Source of the DNA: JBHHUI01 sp965248775
GTDB lineage: Bacteria; Chloroflexota; Anaerolineae; Anaerolineales; JBHHUI01
Direction: 5' to 3'
Length of the DNA stretch: 64,000 nucleotides
NCBI GenBank assembly: GCA_965248775.1
Contig: OZ252150.1
Coordinates: forward strand, 62,001 to 126,000
The translations under genes and the position numbers were made by a program. The first letter of the stretch is position 1. Every line of letters begins with the position of its first letter. This document shows, piece after piece, positions 16,471 through 24,432 of the stretch. Below the pieces are notes generated by a model. It searched no databases and was not told where the DNA came from. It saw nothing but the letters and a program-made list of their open reading frames with translations.

Positions 16471-17184
16471 TTACTTCGTGAAAACGCCGACAAAATGGAT
16501 ACGCCATCTGGGCGGGAGCGAGCGCTCCAAAAGCGTGGCGAGCCGAAACAGGACGGGACTGAAAGCGATGTACGTTGGGTCCGCAATGTACTGCAAGTGT
16601 TCGAGTCTTAAACAAGCTTGCTGCCCTAAACGTCTGAGCCGGCGCGTTGTATTGGCTCGATAACTCACTGCGAATGTATCTTGCTCGTCGCGGGCATAGA
16701 TGCGCGGAACGAGACTTCTTTGCAGCTTGGGTAGCCAGCGAGCTATGCGGTTCAGCAGCAAAAGCGGGTGCTCTGCGTTTGGTGTCAGGAATATGAAGCG
16801 TCCCTCGGGAGCCAACAGGCGTGTGATGTCGTGAAATGCTTTCTCAGGATTCGACAGATGTTCTAGTACCCAGGAGGAAAGAATCAGGTCGAAGGAGGCC
16901 TCCACAAATGGGAGTTGACCGTCCATTCCAACTGTGCGCTTTACTGCGGGAGCGCGATATTCGCTGAGCGAGTTCCAATCTGGGTCAACGCCGAAGACGT
17001 TTGGCATTTCGGCGGAGAGTTTCTCAGGTAAGCCACCGCGTCCACAGCCGAAATCTAGAATGCGTGCATCGGCGTGCAAATAGCTACGCACTGTGGTCTC
17101 ATACACCTCGCCGCTCGGTCGCCAACCCGGACGTAAGGTGCGGTATTGTTCGCGATATGCGTTTTGTTGCTCGAGAGAGAGCAC
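16471..17184 (-). CDS. Class I SAM-dependent methyltransferase
   Basis: The Rossmann-fold methyltransferase core is clear: motif I ILDFGCGRGGLPEKLS, motif II GVDPDWNSLS, LPFVEASFDLILSSWVLEHL (motif IV region) and LAPEGRFIFLTPN. This resembles the UbiE/Methyltransf_11 group acting on small molecules or lipids. The C-terminal third has several basic and hydrophobic residues but no clear membrane helix. The open frame reaches 17262, but its first 26 codons cover an inverted repeat (17211-17267). I therefore favour GTG 17184 (VLSLEQQNAYREQYR), giving 237 residues. Substrate unknown. Confidence 0.78.
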   Translation of the reverse strand: MLSLEQQNAYREQYRTLRPGWRPSGEVYETTVRSYLHADARILDFGCGRGGLPEKLSAEMPNVFGVDPDWNSLSEYRAPAVKRTVGMDGQLPFVEASFDLILSSWVLEHLSNPEKAFHDITRLLAPEGRFIFLTPNAEHPLLLLNRIARWLPKLQRSLVPRIYARDEQDTFAVSYRANTTRRLRRLGQQACLRLEHLQYIADPTYIAFSPVLFRLATLLERSLPPRWRIHFVGVFTK

Positions 17185-17210
17185 GGTCGGGAAGGGGGAT
17201 AAAAGGCGTT

Positions 17211-17267
17211 GGGGGGTGGGAGCCTTGGAGACCTGCGCCCCCCTTCTCCAAGGATTACCCACACCCC
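17211..17267. repeat. Inverted repeat upstream of the methyltransferase
   Basis: CCTTGGAGA (17223-17231) pairs with TCTCCAAGG (17245-17253), and outer G-rich and C-rich arms (GGGGTGGG / CCCACACCCC) extend the stem. It may be a terminator-like or leader structure. Confidence 0.5.
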
Positions 17268-17660
17268 AACATGAACAAATTATTCGCCAGACTACTACTT
17301 TTCTGGCTGGCGATTAGAGAAACAGAAAAATGAGTATTCTTCCAACTGCACGAAAACGAAGTGCGCGTTGTTACCCAGTCCCCCAGTCACCGCGTACTGC
17401 CGCGCAGTCGGGTGCAGACTGCACTCGGCAACGCGGCAAGTGCGAACGCACTGGGTCGCGGAGTGGCGCACTTGTCGCGTGCGACAGCATCGTGATGAGC
17501 ACTCCACGCTGGGACGAATTCTCGAACGAGTTTTTATAGAATTTGGTGTTATGAAACGCAGGGATGCAGCGTCCCCCAACCGCAATAGATCTGACAGGAT
17601 GGTTATAGAACAAACAGCAGTATGTGTCAAATGGCGAAGCTGTAAAATTCGCCCTTAGAT
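17268..17660. repeat. Gene-free stretch with palindrome cluster
   Basis: About 390 bases hold no convincing gene. From 17370 to 17515 it is dense in the same motifs as the IS-associated clusters: CCCAGTCCCCCAGTC, TGCAGACTGCA, GTGCGAACGCACTGGG and GTGGCGCACTT. No IS gene is left here, so this may be a solo cluster. Confidence 0.6.
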
Positions 17661-18074
17661 TTATTGTGTGTTATCGAAGAAAAGTTCCGACCACAGCTGC
17701 CAGTTGATGATCGGCGGCGCAGGTGGAGGGGCGATGGGTTCTTCAGGGGCGCTCACCGCGTCCTCATCGGTAACAGGGATAACGAGCACTTCGCCGGGAC
17801 GTACCAGTTGCCCTTCGCTGTGTGCCCAATCTTCCACATAGGCATCAGACCCTACATAAGCCAAAGTAGCTTGCAGCCCTTCTTGTTCAGCTTGCAAATT
17901 ACTGACTTCAAGATCGAGCCGTTCAGCTTCACCGATAATCATCTGCGCAGCCTGGATGCGTTGTTGGAAATCGAGAATGATCGAGATTCCCAGAATCAAA
18001 CCGATGACAACCGCGATCTGAACAAAGGATATATTGAGACCGCGACGTGGAGAAGAGGATGCGTTCGTTGTCAT
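17661..18074 (-). CDS. FtsB/DivIC-like septum formation initiator
   Basis: The 137-residue protein has a short basic N-terminus, one membrane helix (residues ~18-36, VQIAVVIGLILGISIILDF) and a coiled-coil heptad region (MIIGEAERLDLEVSNLQAEQ) followed by YVEDWAHSEGQLVRPGEVLV. This is the usual layout of FtsB/DivIC, which bridges the division proteins FtsQ and FtsL at the septum. A Pro-rich tail (EEPIAPPPAPP) is an addition. It lies downstream of tRNA-Leu on the same strand. Small coiled-coil proteins are hard to assign, so ftsB is not asserted as a symbol. Confidence 0.7.
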   Translation of the reverse strand: MTTNASSSPRRGLNISFVQIAVVIGLILGISIILDFQQRIQAAQMIIGEAERLDLEVSNLQAEQEGLQATLAYVGSDAYVEDWAHSEGQLVRPGEVLVIPVTDEDAVSAPEEPIAPPPAPPIINWQLWSELFFDNTQ

Positions 18075-18231
18075 TTAAGTTTGGCCGGGGAGCCGCCTGA
18101 ATCATAGCTGCAAGGCAAACTCCGTGCAAGCTCCAACAAGGTTGAGTCGGGATTCAAAAAAATAGCCCGGCGAGATTCCTCGTCCGGGACTGATAATTGC
18201 ACTCTGCCTCGTTGTGCTAGAGGTGCCAAAA

Positions 18232-18315
18232 TGCCGAAGGTGGGATTCGAACCCACACGACCGTAAGGACACTGCGCCCTGAACGCAGCGCGTCTGCCAA
18301 TTCCGCCACTTCGGC
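18232..18315 (-). tRNA. tRNA-Leu (anticodon CAG)
   Basis: The minus strand from 18315 folds as a type II tRNA: acceptor GCCGAAG/CTTCGGC, D-arm GCGGAATTGGCAGACGC, anticodon stem CTGCG/CGCAG with loop TTCAGGG (anticodon CAG), long variable arm TGTCCTTACGGTCGT, and T-arm GTGGG-TTCGAAT-CCCAC. The discriminator base is A; CCA is not encoded. Confidence 0.95.
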
Positions 18316-18326
18316 ACAGTGCGCCA

Positions 18327-18354
18327 ATTCTACCCGGATTCATTTGGATGTCAA
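18327..18354 (-). promoter_or_regulatory. Promoter of tRNA-Leu
   Basis: On the minus strand, TTGACA (18354-18349) and TAGAAT (18332-18327) are 16 bases apart. The -10 lies 11 bases before the tRNA 5' end. This is a near-consensus housekeeping promoter. Confidence 0.75.
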
Positions 18355-18413
18355 TCAATCACTGCTGCAAGAGCCATGCCGAGGTAAAAAAACGTCCAGA
18401 GCGCTTCTTTTGT

Positions 18414-18586
18414 GAACATTCCCGTGATGCTATAATCGCGCAAACGAGCGCTCAATGCAGCTTTTAACATGAACATTCCCGTGATGCTATAATCGCGCAA
18501 ACGAGCGCTCAATGCAGCAGCTTTTAACATGAACATTCCCGTGATGCTATAATCGCGCAAACGAGCGCTCAATGCAGCTTTTAACA
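18414..18586 (+). repeat. Three tandem copies of a promoter/start-codon segment
   Basis: Units of 57, 60 and 56 bp begin at 18414, 18471 and 18531. Each contains GATGCTATAATCGCGC (TATAAT at 18431, 18488 and 18548) and ends with ATGCAGCTTTTAACA, the first five codons of the kinase gene. Copies 2 and 3 have TTAACA 18 bases before TATAAT, supplied by the end of the previous unit. Copies 1 and 2 encode only MQLLT-stop and MQQLLT-stop. The second unit has one extra CAG. Confidence 0.92.
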
Positions 18587-21016
18587 CAAGCAATTGCACT
18601 TGTCAGCGCCCCCCCAGGCAGTCTGGTCTACTATGTTCTGACCTTATTTGCCCTGGAGGCGGCCTTAGCTACTGCATACGGAGTCGCCCGCCGCAATGAT
18701 GATCCAGTGGCGCGGCGGATTGCCATCGCCGCAGGAGTCGGATTCGGGCTCCGATTGGCGATGGCTTTGCTGGTCGGGCTGGCTGCGCTCGAATACTTGA
18801 GCGATGATGCGCTCATTCCCCCCGTTGATCGAGGCATAATCACTGCGACCCTGATCCTAATGGCTTGGGCGCTCGTGTTTAAACCACCATCCCGTGTAGG
18901 TGACGCACTCGTATTAGCTGTTATGTTGGTGGTACTCATCGCCACCGTCGTCTCGCTTGTACTCTGGTTTCCCGCTGGGCAGCAGGGAGCGCAGTTCAAT
19001 ACCTCACTTAATGCCAAATCCTGGTTGCTTTTCCAGTTTGCCGTAGTTGCAATTACCATCGGTCTACTCTTCTGGAAAAAAAAGGCGGAAGAGCGTGGGC
19101 TATCCATTGGTCTTTTTGCCATCATGGGCTTTGCGGTTGGGGTTCAGTTGGTTCTTTCGCTGACACAGAGCGATGCCGAGGGTCACATCGCCGGATTCGT
19201 ACGCTTAGCAGAAATCTCAGCTCTACCGTTGTTTGCTGCGATTGCCTTCCGGCACGCGCTGCGCATTGCAAGTGTGCCGGCCGCGCCAAGTGAAGATCTT
19301 ACTCAAGAAAAAAGCGAGTCCGTTTCTGCGAAGGTTGACTCCACAATTTCATTGGATGCTGCACAGGCGCTGATCGAAATTGGCATTACGCGCGAATTCA
19401 ATCTTATGGTCGATAACATCACTGAAGGGGTTGCCAAAGCGATGGGCGCCGACATCGTCCTGCTTTGGGCACCCCCGGGTGACGATGAAACAATTACGTG
19501 CGCCGGCGGCTACGACCTGATCCAGGAAACGCATTTCGATGGCTTCAATATAGAGCGGGATGCACTCGGAACAATTGGCTCGACCATTGCGCGCGCGAAA
19601 CCCGGCTATTTCCGCTTGCCAGAACACGCCAACGACCTATACGAATTAGGTCTCCAAATTGGACTTACGGAAACCGGGCCCAGCTTTGCTGCACCGATGA
19701 GGCGAGATGATGAGCCCTATGGTGCTGTAATGGTGTTTTCCCCATACTCCTTGAAAGAATGGGATACAAATAAACGCAAGATGGTGGCCGCTTTGGCCGA
19801 CTCGATCAGTGAAGCGCTCATTTCACTTGAGAAGACCATGGGTGCAGATGCCGAGCTCAAGGGCAGCCGCGATGAGATACATACATTTGACGACGATATA
19901 CGAGCTGCGCAGGAAGATGTCGAACGCCTCACGATTGAGTTGCAGGAAACCCGCGATCAACTCGAGAGTCTGAGTGCGCTTGTTGCGGGGGAGCCGGATT
20001 GGGAAACCGATGAAAGCAGCAGCTCTGCCGAGGATGCCAAACTTGTCGAGGAAATGCGCTTGCAATTGGAAGCGCAACAGGAGCAGAGCGAAGCGATGTC
20101 GGCTCGTATCACCGATCCTGAAACCAAATTAGAAGAGTCCGAAGAGCGGGCTCTTGCAGCCGATAAACATGCTGCGCATCTGCAAACAGAATTTGATGCC
20201 ATTGGCTCAGAACTTGAAACGATGGAAATGGATGGTGAACTGAATCCCGTTCTAACTACGCCGATTATTGAGGCTGCATCCGACGATGATCGCTATCAGG
20301 TCGTCGTTTCCATTGCAACGGACTTACGCCAACCAATGTCATCTATCGTTGGTTATACAGACCTGCTGTTGGGCGAACAGGCGGGTATCATCGGTGCACT
20401 GCAACGTCAGTTCCTGGAACGCATTAAATCCAGCTCCGAGCGCATCAACACCTTATTGAACGACCTCGTGCGTGTGACTGCCCTCGACACCGGCAAATTT
20501 GAATTTGCCCCAACACAAGTGGATGTAACGGCTGTACTCGAAGACGCCATCACCGACAGTAGCTCGCGATTTCGTGAGAAATCTATCGCGCTACGTATGG
20601 ACATCGCTGAAGACCTGCCACCTTTGGAAGCTGACCGTGATTCTTTGTATGAAATCATGCAACATCTTTTCACCAATGCTGCCCTTGCATCCCGCGAAGG
20701 GGGTGAGGTTGAGGTGGCTGCAGCTATGGACGACGAGAATGGCGCGCTGCCCATCCTTAATATATCAGTCCGCGACTCGGGGGAGGGGATTCCCACTGCA
20801 GAACTTGGACGAGTCTTCTCGCGCATTTATCGAGACGATAATCCACTTATTCCAGGCACTGGAGATGCGGGCATCGGCCTGAGCATCGCCAAAACATTGG
20901 TCGAAGCGAACGGCGGGCGCATTTGGGTGGATAGCGTACAGGGCGAAGGCTCGACCTTCAATGTTCTCTTGCCGGTGGATGATGCTGGGGAGCTTGAATT
21001 ACCCGCTGAGGAATGA
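18572..21016 (+). CDS. Histidine-kinase-like membrane protein (7-8 TM, GAF, HisKA-like, HATPase)
   Basis: The 814-residue protein has seven or eight membrane helices in residues ~15-230, a GAF domain (~275-425), a coiled coil (~430-555), a HisKA-like dimerisation segment (~570-640) and a HATPase_c domain (~680-800) with N-box FTNAALASREGG, G1 VRDSGEGI and G2 GDAGIGLSIAK. The H-box reads SIATDLRQPMSSIVGYTDLL: Thr583 occupies the place of the phosphoacceptor His (family SHELRTPL). ATP binding looks intact, but classical autophosphorylation does not. It starts at ATG 18572 in the third promoter repeat, with a very short leader. It overlaps the next gene by ATGA, so it heads a signalling/envelope operon. 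Confidence 0.85.
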   Translation: MQLLTQAIALVSAPPGSLVYYVLTLFALEAALATAYGVARRNDDPVARRIAIAAGVGFGLRLAMALLVGLAALEYLSDDALIPPVDRGIITATLILMAWALVFKPPSRVGDALVLAVMLVVLIATVVSLVLWFPAGQQGAQFNTSLNAKSWLLFQFAVVAITIGLLFWKKKAEERGLSIGLFAIMGFAVGVQLVLSLTQSDAEGHIAGFVRLAEISALPLFAAIAFRHALRIASVPAAPSEDLTQEKSESVSAKVDSTISLDAAQALIEIGITREFNLMVDNITEGVAKAMGADIVLLWAPPGDDETITCAGGYDLIQETHFDGFNIERDALGTIGSTIARAKPGYFRLPEHANDLYELGLQIGLTETGPSFAAPMRRDDEPYGAVMVFSPYSLKEWDTNKRKMVAALADSISEALISLEKTMGADAELKGSRDEIHTFDDDIRAAQEDVERLTIELQETRDQLESLSALVAGEPDWETDESSSSAEDAKLVEEMRLQLEAQQEQSEAMSARITDPETKLEESEERALAADKHAAHLQTEFDAIGSELETMEMDGELNPVLTTPIIEAASDDDRYQVVVSIATDLRQPMSSIVGYTDLLLGEQAGIIGALQRQFLERIKSSSERINTLLNDLVRVTALDTGKFEFAPTQVDVTAVLEDAITDSSSRFREKSIALRMDIAEDLPPLEADRDSLYEIMQHLFTNAALASREGGEVEVAAAMDDENGALPILNISVRDSGEGIPTAELGRVFSRIYRDDNPLIPGTGDAGIGLSIAKTLVEANGGRIWVDSVQGEGSTFNVLLPVDDAGELELPAEE

Positions 21017-22839
21017 ACAATTCAAATGGGTCATCTCCGGGCACGTCCCGCGGATTACGCGAGGCGTTCTCCGGGCTGTTGATCGGTGTGCTCTCGGTAA
21101 CGACCCTTGCTGCTGCTTTTGTGCTCTCTTTTGGTGAAGCCGGAGAGTTAGTCGCCGCAGTGCCACCAAATACACGAACGCTGGTTGCGATTGAAAGCTC
21201 CAAGCTTTCTCCAACGCCCACTGAGTCCGAGCTACAACCTACACCGACAAACGCCCCCACAACTCCGACACATGCTCCAACAACCGCAGTACCGGCTGCA
21301 TCGGTTTCGCCGACAGCAACTGAAACCACAGAACCTGTTGCCACCGCGACGGAAATTCCCGAGCCAACGAACACTGTGACAGCGCCGCAGGAAGGAATCA
21401 TTACAGTGTCAGGCTGCGCGATACCGGCGGGTTGGACAGCATACACTGTGCAATCCGGCGAAACGATGTTCCGGCTGGCTCTACGCGCGGGTACCACTGT
21501 GGCAGGCGTGCAAGACGGTAATTGCCTCACAGTATCAAGTTTGTTTAGCGGTCAGGTGATATACCTGCCACTGGATGTGCCGGTGCAGGTGTTTAGCTGT
21601 GGACCGCCAGCCGGGTGGGGATTGTATACCGTGCAGGCGGGCGATACGCTCTTCAATTTGAGCCTTCGCTTTGGCACCACAGTTTCTGCATTGCAACAGG
21701 CGAACTGCCTCGATGGTAGCACGGGTATTCAAGCAGGGCTCCGCATTTATGCGCCCCCCGGTTTGCCTGCGGCGACGAAAGAACCAACCCCGACAGCAGA
21801 CAGCGTGCCAACTCCGAATGCAGGCGAGTTGCCTGCGCTCAGCTTTGGCACGACATCTGTTATTCAGAGTGAAGGAATTGGTGTTGCAATGATAAACGTC
21901 GTTCGCACCGGTGAGCTTGGGGCCGGAGCAACGGTGTCCTATAGTGTTACGGCAGGCAGCGCAACTGAGGGGGCAGATTACACTGGTGGTTCCGGTACCG
22001 TGACTTTTGGACCTGCCGAGAATAGCCAGAATATTACAATTCCTCTCGTGAATGACTCGCAAGTGGAAGCGGACGAGACGATTGTGATTTCACTTGCCAG
22101 CCCGGCGAATGCGGTTCTCGCTACGGGGGTGACCACAGCCACGTTGACCATTACTGATGATGATCCGCAGGTGTCGTTCTCAAATGTGAGTTTTGGCGTT
22201 CTGGAAGATGATGTAACGGTTTCCTTGGAAGTTCTGCTCTCAGCTCCAACGCCGATTGAAGTTCAGGTGCAGTACAACACCGTTGCCGGCAATGCTCTGT
22301 CCGGCACGGATTTCGATCCGGCCAGCGGAGTAATCGTGTTTGCGCCGAATACAACCTCGCAGGTACTGGGTATCAGTGTCAAGGAAGACGCAGATCAGGA
22401 AGTGCAGGAGACTTTCACCGTTGTGCTTTCAAGTCCGACGAACGCATTTCTGAGTCTCCAGAGTGGCGCAACCATCTCCATCGATGATGATGACGGACAG
22501 CCGTCCGTGGCACTCAACCCAGGTACGTATACGGTGATTGAAAGCGCGCCCACGGTATCGCTGACTGTCACATTGAGTTCGGCTACTGTCAATATCGTAA
22601 GTGTGGATTTCAGCACGAGTCCCGGTACTGCGCTGACTGGATCAGATTTCATAGCAACATCAGGCACGCTCTCATTCGGGCCGTATGAGACCAGCAAAAC
22701 TTTCTCCGTCACGATCATCGATAATGCCGACTCCGAGTCAAATGAGACCTTTGGGGCTGCGTTGTCGAATCCGGGTAATGCAAGCCTGGATGGCGCGCAA
22801 TCTTCGGCCACGATTACGATTGTCGATGACGATTCTTAG
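21013..22839 (+). CDS. Membrane-anchored LysM and Calx-beta repeat protein
   Basis: This 608-residue protein has a cytoplasmic tail, one membrane helix (~20-40), a Thr/Pro-rich linker (~60-130), two LysM domains (AYTVQSGETMFRLALRAGTT and LYTVQAGDTLFNLSLRFGTT, each with flanking Cys) and, after a second TP-rich linker, three Calx-beta domains. The latter carry the motifs GADYTGGSGTVTF / GTDFDPASGVIVF / GSDFIATSGTLSF and end in DDD. LysM binds peptidoglycan-like glycans and Calx-beta is a Ca2+-binding adhesion fold, so this is likely an outward-facing wall-bound protein. Its start overlaps the kinase stop by 4 bases. Confidence 0.85.
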   Translation: MNNSNGSSPGTSRGLREAFSGLLIGVLSVTTLAAAFVLSFGEAGELVAAVPPNTRTLVAIESSKLSPTPTESELQPTPTNAPTTPTHAPTTAVPAASVSPTATETTEPVATATEIPEPTNTVTAPQEGIITVSGCAIPAGWTAYTVQSGETMFRLALRAGTTVAGVQDGNCLTVSSLFSGQVIYLPLDVPVQVFSCGPPAGWGLYTVQAGDTLFNLSLRFGTTVSALQQANCLDGSTGIQAGLRIYAPPGLPAATKEPTPTADSVPTPNAGELPALSFGTTSVIQSEGIGVAMINVVRTGELGAGATVSYSVTAGSATEGADYTGGSGTVTFGPAENSQNITIPLVNDSQVEADETIVISLASPANAVLATGVTTATLTITDDDPQVSFSNVSFGVLEDDVTVSLEVLLSAPTPIEVQVQYNTVAGNALSGTDFDPASGVIVFAPNTTSQVLGISVKEDADQEVQETFTVVLSSPTNAFLSLQSGATISIDDDDGQPSVALNPGTYTVIESAPTVSLTVTLSSATVNIVSVDFSTSPGTALTGSDFIATSGTLSFGPYETSKTFSVTIIDNADSESNETFGAALSNPGNASLDGAQSSATITIVDDDS

Positions 22840-22855
22840 AGCGCGTAATTGAGAT

Positions 22856-24421
22856 ATGTCTAGCTCAACCCAGGTCGGTTCCCGTTCCAGGCGCAGTATA
22901 TTTATCTCCATTGCAGTTGGGGTAGCAATATTGCTAGGCCTGCTATGGACCCTCGATCTGGGGCAAGTGCGTACTTACACACTGGCACTGCTGCAGTCTC
23001 CGACCCCAACCGCTACGGCAACGCCTACCCCCACGGCCACTCCCACGCCGACCCCTACAGAGACGCTCACGCCAACGGCTACGCGTACTTTGCAGCCCGG
23101 TGAGCCGACTTTTACACCATTGCCTCCCACAGCTACGCCGACGCTTACACCAACGGCGACTCCTACCGCAAACCTGGTTCAACCCACACTCGGGCCATAT
23201 CTCTCAACGCCGGTACGAGCCCCGCCAACGGAGATCCCCCTCCCGGCTGCCCAGCTGGAATTGCCGGAAAGTGTGGTCAATATTCTGCTTATGGGTTCCG
23301 ACATTGAGGATAGTGGCGAAACCCGCACCGATACGATCATTGTGGTTTCTGTTGACAAGGAGTCTGGTAGCGTTACGATGATCTCGATCCCGCGCGATGT
23401 TTATGTTTTCATCCCGTCAAATACGATGGGCACCATTAATACTGCGGTGAGTATCACACGCTTTGCGCCGCAAGGGCCGGCTGCTCTGTTGGCACAGACC
23501 ATCTTATATAACTTTGGTATACCCATCCACTACTATACAGAAATTGAAATTGATAGCTTTATGAATATCGTAGATACGCTGGAAGGGGTCGATGTTCCGG
23601 TGAGTTGCGAATTCTCTGATCTGCTGCTGGTTTCGCCTGAGGCCGACCCGAGCAAATTTGAAAATTGGACGGAATTCTATGTCCCGGCCGGTATCGAGCA
23701 CATGGATGGTCAAACTGCCATGTGGTATTCGCGCTTGCGAAAAACGACAGACGATCAGGATCGCTCTCGGCGCCAATATGAAGTGCTTCGCGCGATTTTC
23801 CGCCAGGCGAAGAGTTTGAATTTGCTCGGACAGATACCCACACTTTACGACCAATATCGCAAATGGGTCGAGACAGATATGGGCTTGTGGGACATAATGC
23901 AGTTTGTTCCGATCGCCCTAGACCTTTCTTTTGATAATGCTCGCAGCTACACTATTCGCGCACCCTATATTCGCAATTGGGGAGGGGACCCCAAGTTCCC
24001 CTCCGCGCAACTACCGGATTATGAGCTTTTGCCGTGGTATCTGGAATCTCTCCTGACTGCACCGCCGACTAATCGACTCACTGATGCGCCCTTCGTCGTG
24101 GAGGTTTGGAATGGGTCGGATTGGGAAGATGCAGCTTCTTTGGCGGCTTACAATCTGCGACTCAATGGTCTCGCTGCGGTGATCAATCCAGCGGATCAAA
24201 ATTATTCTGAGACGACAATCATAGATTACACGTTGAGTGATAAAGGCTCTCCATTGCCAGATATTTTGAAGATGTTACATATTGACCAGACACGCGTGGT
24301 GGACGAGCCAGACCAGAATAGCCCGGTACAGTTCCGCCTGATCTTGGGAGAGGATTACGATTCCTGCCCACTGACTGGCAATCCGTATTATCCGATCCCA
24401 CGCCCGACCCCGAGTGAATGA
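22856..24421 (+). CDS. LytR-CpsA-Psr (LCP) family wall-polymer ligase
   Basis: The 521-residue protein has a short cytoplasmic segment, one membrane helix (~15-32), a long Thr/Pro-repeat linker (~48-125), an LCP domain (~140-330: NILLMGSD, RTDTIIVVSVD, ISIPRDVYV, RLRKTTDDQDRSRRQYEVL) and a LytR_C-like domain (~400-480). The Arg/Asp motifs match the pyrophosphate-binding pocket of LCP enzymes, which transfer undecaprenyl-linked glycans to the wall. It follows the LysM/Calx-beta gene by 16 bases and overlaps the next gene region by ATGA. It is probably the enzyme linking surface glycan to peptidoglycan here. Confidence 0.88.
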   Translation: MSSSTQVGSRSRRSIFISIAVGVAILLGLLWTLDLGQVRTYTLALLQSPTPTATATPTPTATPTPTPTETLTPTATRTLQPGEPTFTPLPPTATPTLTPTATPTANLVQPTLGPYLSTPVRAPPTEIPLPAAQLELPESVVNILLMGSDIEDSGETRTDTIIVVSVDKESGSVTMISIPRDVYVFIPSNTMGTINTAVSITRFAPQGPAALLAQTILYNFGIPIHYYTEIEIDSFMNIVDTLEGVDVPVSCEFSDLLLVSPEADPSKFENWTEFYVPAGIEHMDGQTAMWYSRLRKTTDDQDRSRRQYEVLRAIFRQAKSLNLLGQIPTLYDQYRKWVETDMGLWDIMQFVPIALDLSFDNARSYTIRAPYIRNWGGDPKFPSAQLPDYELLPWYLESLLTAPPTNRLTDAPFVVEVWNGSDWEDAASLAAYNLRLNGLAAVINPADQNYSETTIIDYTLSDKGSPLPDILKMLHIDQTRVVDEPDQNSPVQFRLILGEDYDSCPLTGNPYYPIPRPTPSE

Positions 24422-24432
24422 TGGAGGAAAAC

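Noticed and set aside
17185..17262. N-terminal extension of the methyltransferase
   Set aside because: It is encoded by a strong inverted repeat and is Pro/Arg-rich without family similarity.
18414..18586. Replication origin iterons
   Set aside because: No DnaA-box pattern is seen, and the repeats contain promoter and start-codon sequence of the downstream gene.
18351..18599. An 82-codon minus-strand ORF with repeated peptides
   Set aside because: It is only the antisense reading of the three promoter repeats.
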